DNA of 64,000 nucleotides from positions 2,864,779-2,928,778 of the forward strand of contig NC_030383.2 in assembly GCF_001625215.2 (NCBI RefSeq), written 5' to 3'. The stretch comes from Daucus carota subsp. sativus (taxonomy: Eukaryota; Streptophyta; Magnoliopsida; Apiales; Apiaceae). Every line of letters begins with the position of its first letter. The first letter of the stretch is position 1. This document shows positions 59,161 through 64,000 of the stretch, piece by piece. The notes below the pieces were generated by a model that was not told the origin of the DNA, did not search any database, and saw only the letters and a list, made by a program, of their open reading frames with translations. The translations under genes were made by a program, and so were the position numbers.

Positions 59161-62100
59161 ATGACTTCATCTACTGCTCCCCCTCTTTCCCATGAACCTG
59201 ATAATTATGATGAGTTTTCTATGCACCAGGACTTGCTCTTTTCAGATAGTCTTAAGGTAGGTGTTGTTCCATACTTGTATGTCACATGAGGTTAGCCTGT
59301 CTGGTCAAATTTAACAAGGCCAACATCTCTGCTATCATTTCGAGAAGTACTCATTTGCAGTCAAGTTTAGTGCAATCATGGAGCATGTGGCTATTTTATA
59401 ATATGCGCAAATATAAACTGCAGCTGCTCATAAAAGATCCTTCATGTGTTTGATACTAAACGAATAATACATTGTTGATCTTCAGGACTTGAAGAATTTG
59501 AGGAAGCAGCTGTACTCAGCTGCCGAATATTTTGAATTATCTTACACCAATGATGACTCAAGGCAGATGTAAGTAACTCATTACTGAAGTAGGTCATTGC
59601 AGATTACACATGGCATTCTCGATCTTCCTAATTTTTTTCTTATGCATTGTTTTTACATGCAGAGTGGTTAGTACTTTGAAAAATTATGCCATTAAAGCTC
59701 TTGTCAATACTGTGGATCACCTAGGCTCTGCGAGCTACAAAGTTAATGACTTTCTGGATGAAAAAGTTAACGAAGTTACTGGAACAGAGATATTTGTATC
59801 TTCCATTGAACAGGTACTTTATACCTAGCAATATAAGGGATGCTTTACATTAACTTTTTACTGTGAAGTCGAGAGTAGGAATCTAGAAGATAGTTTTCAT
59901 GATTAGTAATTGTTTCTGATCTTCTGTCAAGTTTCAATAGTTTTAAAATCTTGACATTTGGCCCAACCTGGAAGCAGGTGGGATTGATTATTATATTGTT
60001 ACCTTTTATAAATGGAATGTTGTTTCTGCTCTGATATTGAATTTCCCATCAATATGCTTCTTTTTAGTTGTCTTCTTTCTACAATAAACTAGTGCAGTAA
60101 ATTTTGCATTAGAAGTACTTGTTGCTAGGGGTGGCAATCGTTTCGTTTCGTGTATTTTCGTGTTTCGTGTACTCGAAGGTGAAACCAGTATCCGCCCGTT
60201 ATTAATTTCGTGAACCTAATTTGAAACCCGTATCCGTTTCGAATCGTTTCGTGTATATTTCGTGTACTTTTCGTGTATATTATATATAAAAATATTAATA
60301 TATTTTTTAATCAAAAAATAGATTTAATATATATTTTTCTTTATAAATTTATTAAATGTGAATGATATATATCATACTTGTATACAATTCTTTATAAATT
60401 TGTTAATGTATCTACAATATATATCCACACATACATATAAATATATACTTTATACTCAATTATATATTTAATATATCATTACATATATATAATAAATATA
60501 ATCTACAAATATTTCGTGTACTTTCGTGTATTTCGTGTACCCCAAATGAAAACCCATATCCGACACGAAATCTATCGTGTAATTTAGTGTTCGTGTACTT
60601 TCGTGTTTCGTGTATCGAAAATCAAAATCCGTATCCATTTTTTTCGTGTCGTTTCGTTTCGTGTTAGCGTGTTACGTGTCAAATTGCCAGGCCTACTTGT
60701 TGCTAATAATTCAATTTTTCACTGGGCAAAATATATAATTATAATTATTAATTCTATTCTTTAATGTTAAGTTAAGGTGACGTAGTGATATCTTACTATG
60801 CTACGCGTGCTCATTATATTCGATTGAGATCATCTATGCTATGCTGTACGTGGATGATAATATTTCCGGCAGTCACATAGGCCACATCTTAGAATCCAGC
60901 TTCAATTTTCCTAATTTAGCAGTTAACAGGTACTTTTAATATATTACATAATGTCGAACACCAAATATGACAATTAAAGCAGCATATAAAGAGAGCTGAT
61001 TTTCGTGGCAAAAAAAGAGGAGAGCTGATTTCATCTAATAATCACTGGCAAAGGTCCAATCATGTTTGTTGATAACATGAGTGTCACTTATTACCTTAAT
61101 CTGAATAAAATGTAAAATTGATCTTCTAGGCTTCTGCCCCACAGGGATTCCTGGAGGATCTGGAACACAGCCCAAATTGGATCCTATGCTATAGAATGTA
61201 GAATCCTGTTAATAAATACTTCTTATAATGATTATTTAAGAGAAAAGTATTTCTGTAATAGCATGAGACATACATTGATAAGAGACTAAAGCAGGCAAGA
61301 ACCTGCTGTGGAGGGCTTACTAGTGGAACATGAGCTTCACTGAGCTTTAAGTGTTCCATGTAAAACTTGCCTAGAGAATAATTCCTATCTTTAACTTCAT
61401 GACTATAACATCTAGTGTGTTGTCAATTCATGTAGCTCTTGATCATACTTTTTAAGGGTGCAAGGTCTCAAATTTTATTATATAAATAGCTGACCGATTA
61501 TATCCTTTTGTCGTGTTTTATATAGAGAGTAAGGACTTGCCAGACGCATATTGATCAAGAGGGGCTCTCTCAGCAGTCACTGGTGATAAATACCCCGAAA
61601 TATCACAAGCATTATATATTACCAGGCAATTATCCTGATATAGTTTACTTCTCATTTGTTTTCTGTCTTCTTCGTATCTTGTTTATCTGAGTGCAGTTGA
61701 AAGATCATTCCCTACTTTGTTTTAGAAAGAGAAAATTCAATATCCTTGGTTACTCGGACTTTATTTGTTTATTTACTTATTTCTTGTATGTTGCTTCCCT
61801 ATTTTGTGCTACATTGGGATTCTGAATTATTTAGTAAATTATACCTTGTTCAGCTGGAGAGATCATGCACGGTACAAACCAGTCTAAAACCAAAGATGAA
61901 GAGAGTGTTATGGATAGTGAAGATCACTGGCATGATATTAAGAATGGTAAAATGTGTACTATTGTGTCTTTAATTTTAGTTATCTCTAGTATTTATTCCT
62001 TCTATTGAATTCTTTAAACTGTGGTTAAATGTAATCAAATTGGTAATTTATGCTCACTAATTTTGTCATTTTCTGCAGTTGTTCGAGCAACAATAGTAGA

Positions 62101-63081
62101 AAACCAACCATCTTTAGTCAGGTAACTAACAGTACAATTTTTTGATTTACTGCAAGCTCTCGTATAACATATCTTAGTTCATTAGTGCACCAATTTAATA
62201 GATTTTCACCATTTTCCTGGCACAGAAAAGGGCGATCTCAATCACCTTCTCAGCGACCATCTCGGCAATCTGGGAACATTTTATCCAATGGACGAGGAAC
62301 AACAGTAGAACACCAACCTTCTTTGGTCAGGTAAATAACAGTACAAGATTTCTTATTTACTGGAAACTCCTGTATTACATATTCCAGTTCATAATCAGGC
62401 ATACTTACTAGGATTTCACCATTCTTTTGACACAGAAAAGGGCGATCTCAGTCACCTTCTCAGCGACCACAACAACCTGGGAACTTTTCATCTAATGAAA
62501 ACATGTCTAAAAAGGATCATGGTTTGTGTGCATCAAATTCACAGCATAGACTTGATAATTTTGTCTACTCACATATGTTTCCTGATGTTTTTCTTTAATG
62601 ACAAATTCAGTGGTGCAAGAGAAGCGAACAGTTTCACCACACCGATTTCCACTTTTACGTACTGGATCCCTCTCTAGCAGGCCAACCGCTCCAAATTCAA
62701 GAGCCACAACTCCAACTCCATTATCAAGATCAACTACACAAGATTTGAGTAGATCCGCCACACCAAATTTGAGTAGATCTACAACACCAAATTCTAGACA
62801 AGGGGTATGCACTACATATTCTATATGTTTATTCATCAGTAAGCAACATTATCTTATCTGTCTATGTTTCCTTTACTTTAATCAGTTGATTTTGTTTTCC
62901 TATGCATCAGTATCCTTCTGAGCCTCGAAAATCAGCTTCAATGCGCCTCCCTTCAGATAGAGGAAGCCCAAAAGAGAACAATCCAATCCCTACCAAGGGT
63001 AAACGTCTGCTTAAGGCGTTGCTTAGTAGACGCAAGTCAAAGAAAGATGAAACATTATACACTTACTTAGACGAATACTAG
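59161..63081 (+). CDS. ABI-interactor-like protein (SCAR/WAVE complex subunit)
   Basis: Complete ten-exon gene, 373 aa: 59161-59256, 59486-59568, 59663-59813, 61526-61625, 61854-61946, 62079-62121, 62226-62330, 62436-62521, 62611-62804, 62911-63081; all exons join in frame. The N-terminal conserved ABI helical region reads [65 protein letters not shown]. The middle is Ser/Pro-rich low complexity with LSRST-type repeats. The C-terminus is basic ([19 protein letters not shown]) and ends TYLDEY. ABIL proteins belong to the SCAR/WAVE complex that activates ARP2/3 actin nucleation. The intron after 61625 begins with GC instead of GT (AG|GCAATT). Exons 6-8 contain a tandem duplication ([18 protein letters not shown], then [18 protein letters not shown]). 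Intron 3 holds a hAT-like element. Confidence 0.9.
60126..60695. mobile_element. hAT-like element in ABIL intron, 8-bp TSD
   Basis: Ends TAGGGGTGGCAAT...ATTGCCAGGCCTA with perfect 8-bp TSD CTTGTTGC at 60118-60125 and 60696-60703. Arms built of TTTCGTGTA repeats. Related in end sequence to 7146-7898. Confidence 0.85.
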
Positions 63082-63811
63082 ATGTATTATAACAAAGGCA
63101 AGATGACTAGAAGGTTCATTAGCAAATACCAACTTCAATTTGTGCCGATCACTTTGTATCTTCATGTTGTTTATACAAAGTTGGTGGTAACTAGTGAGCA
63201 TTATATGTTTATTAAAAGTAAATTATTGAAATTCATTAATCTTCGATTGTTCTCCCAACATTTTTTTTTTATCCAAACCATATCTTGCATGAATGTTGAT
63301 AGTTTCTTTTAGAAATATATTTTCCTAGGTAGTAATTACATTTTTTCTGGTTTGAAACTTATATATTTTATGACAGATGAAATAAGGATTTATTTTTGAA
63401 GAAAAGTACATAAAATTTTACTTTTTTCTGAAATAAGTCTTTATTTTTTTGTTAAATAACGAATAAAAAACAACTTTTTAACATTTATATCCAAAAAGAT
63501 TATAAAAAGATGCAATTCTTTTTAAAAAATAAGGACTTGTTTTTAAAATAAGTTGTTCCCAAGTTGGCACGTAATAATCCTCCAGTCATTTTGCTGCGAG
63601 TACAAGAACCAGCATGTATATAAAACATTGTGAACATCCAAAGAGAACAGCATATAAACATCCAACTGTAAATTTCATGAAGCCACTGTAATAGTCTACC
63701 AGTTGCAAATACAGCTATCACCTAGAAAACCAACAACCATATTCAGAAACAATTATAGCTAGATACACGACAAGAACCCTTAATCAAGCTCCCAACTAAA
63801 CAGAGCTAGTT

Positions 63812-63926
63812 TCACAACTCCAATCCCTGACCAAACTCTTCAATAGTTTTAGTGGCAAGGGTAAGCACGTCAACAAATGCACTATACGATGCTCGAAGGA
63901 ATCTTGCTTCTATAGCTTCAAAATGT
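63812..63926 (-). CDS. Last exon of an unidentified gene (partial)
   Basis: Minus-strand exon with acceptor (TTTTTGGCAG) at 63927 and stop TGA at 63814-63812. It encodes HFEAIEARFLRASYSAFVDV, then LTLATKTIEEFGQGLEL. Amphipathic and helical; likely the C-terminus of a larger protein whose other exons lie beyond the right edge. Family not recognised. The stretch 63082-63811 between it and the ABIL gene is 3' UTR/intergenic sequence. Confidence 0.6.
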
Positions 63927-64000
63927 CTGCCAAAAATGGAGAACAGATTATTGAAACTGATACATGGTAAATTAATATAGGCGCGGGATACTCAATCATA

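Overview
This is plant nuclear DNA from a eudicot: AT-rich, spliceosomal introns, and gene families found only in plants (IQD, DUF295/KIB F-box, DMS3/GMI1 SMC-hinge proteins, ABIL, SHAQKY-type MYB). It also carries dense plant transposon debris: Stowaway, hAT and Harbinger MITEs, a Helitron, LINE ends and a tRNA-derived SINE. I cannot name the species from sequence alone.

Left part (1-29.5 kb) is an accessory, repeatedly duplicated locus. It opens with the 3' half of a GMI1-like gene (+ strand, ATPase half outside the window). It continues with four near-identical DUF295 F-box copies: A on the minus strand at 5.4-6.8 kb, and B, C and D on the plus strand at 9.6, 13.2 and 20.4 kb; D is broken. 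Between and after them lie at least six decayed fragments of GMI1-like and DMS3-like genes, nearly all on the minus strand, plus a calnexin C-terminal fragment. The largest remnants are a DMS3-like pseudogene (26.1-23.7 kb) and, directly upstream in the same orientation, the ATPase head of a GMI1-like gene (29.5-26.9 kb) that stops at a Stowaway MITE. Both families act on chromatin: DMS3 in RNA-directed DNA methylation, GMI1 in recombination repair and silencing.

Middle part (29.5-40 kb) is gene-poor. It holds hAT and Stowaway elements, a 0.8-kb mosaic of kinase, PPR and type-B response-regulator gene fragments, a nested higher-order tandem repeat, and two long (AT)n arrays inside a duplicated segment.

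Right part has ordinary genes separated by transposons: an IQD calmodulin-binding protein (40.2-43.3 kb), LINE ends plus a SINE (44.7-46.1 kb), a TIR element that has captured a coiled-coil gene fragment (47-48.2 kb), a probable 5.4-kb Helitron (48.6-54.0 kb), a DIVARICATA-like MYB gene (56.0-55.4 kb, minus), an ABI-interactor-like SCAR/WAVE subunit gene (59.2-63.1 kb), and the last exon of an unidentified minus-strand gene at the right edge.

The most distinctive feature is the left locus, where F-box genes and genes of the silencing and repair machinery have been duplicated, inverted, shuffled and broken together. It may be a source of double-stranded or small RNA; that is inference and testable.
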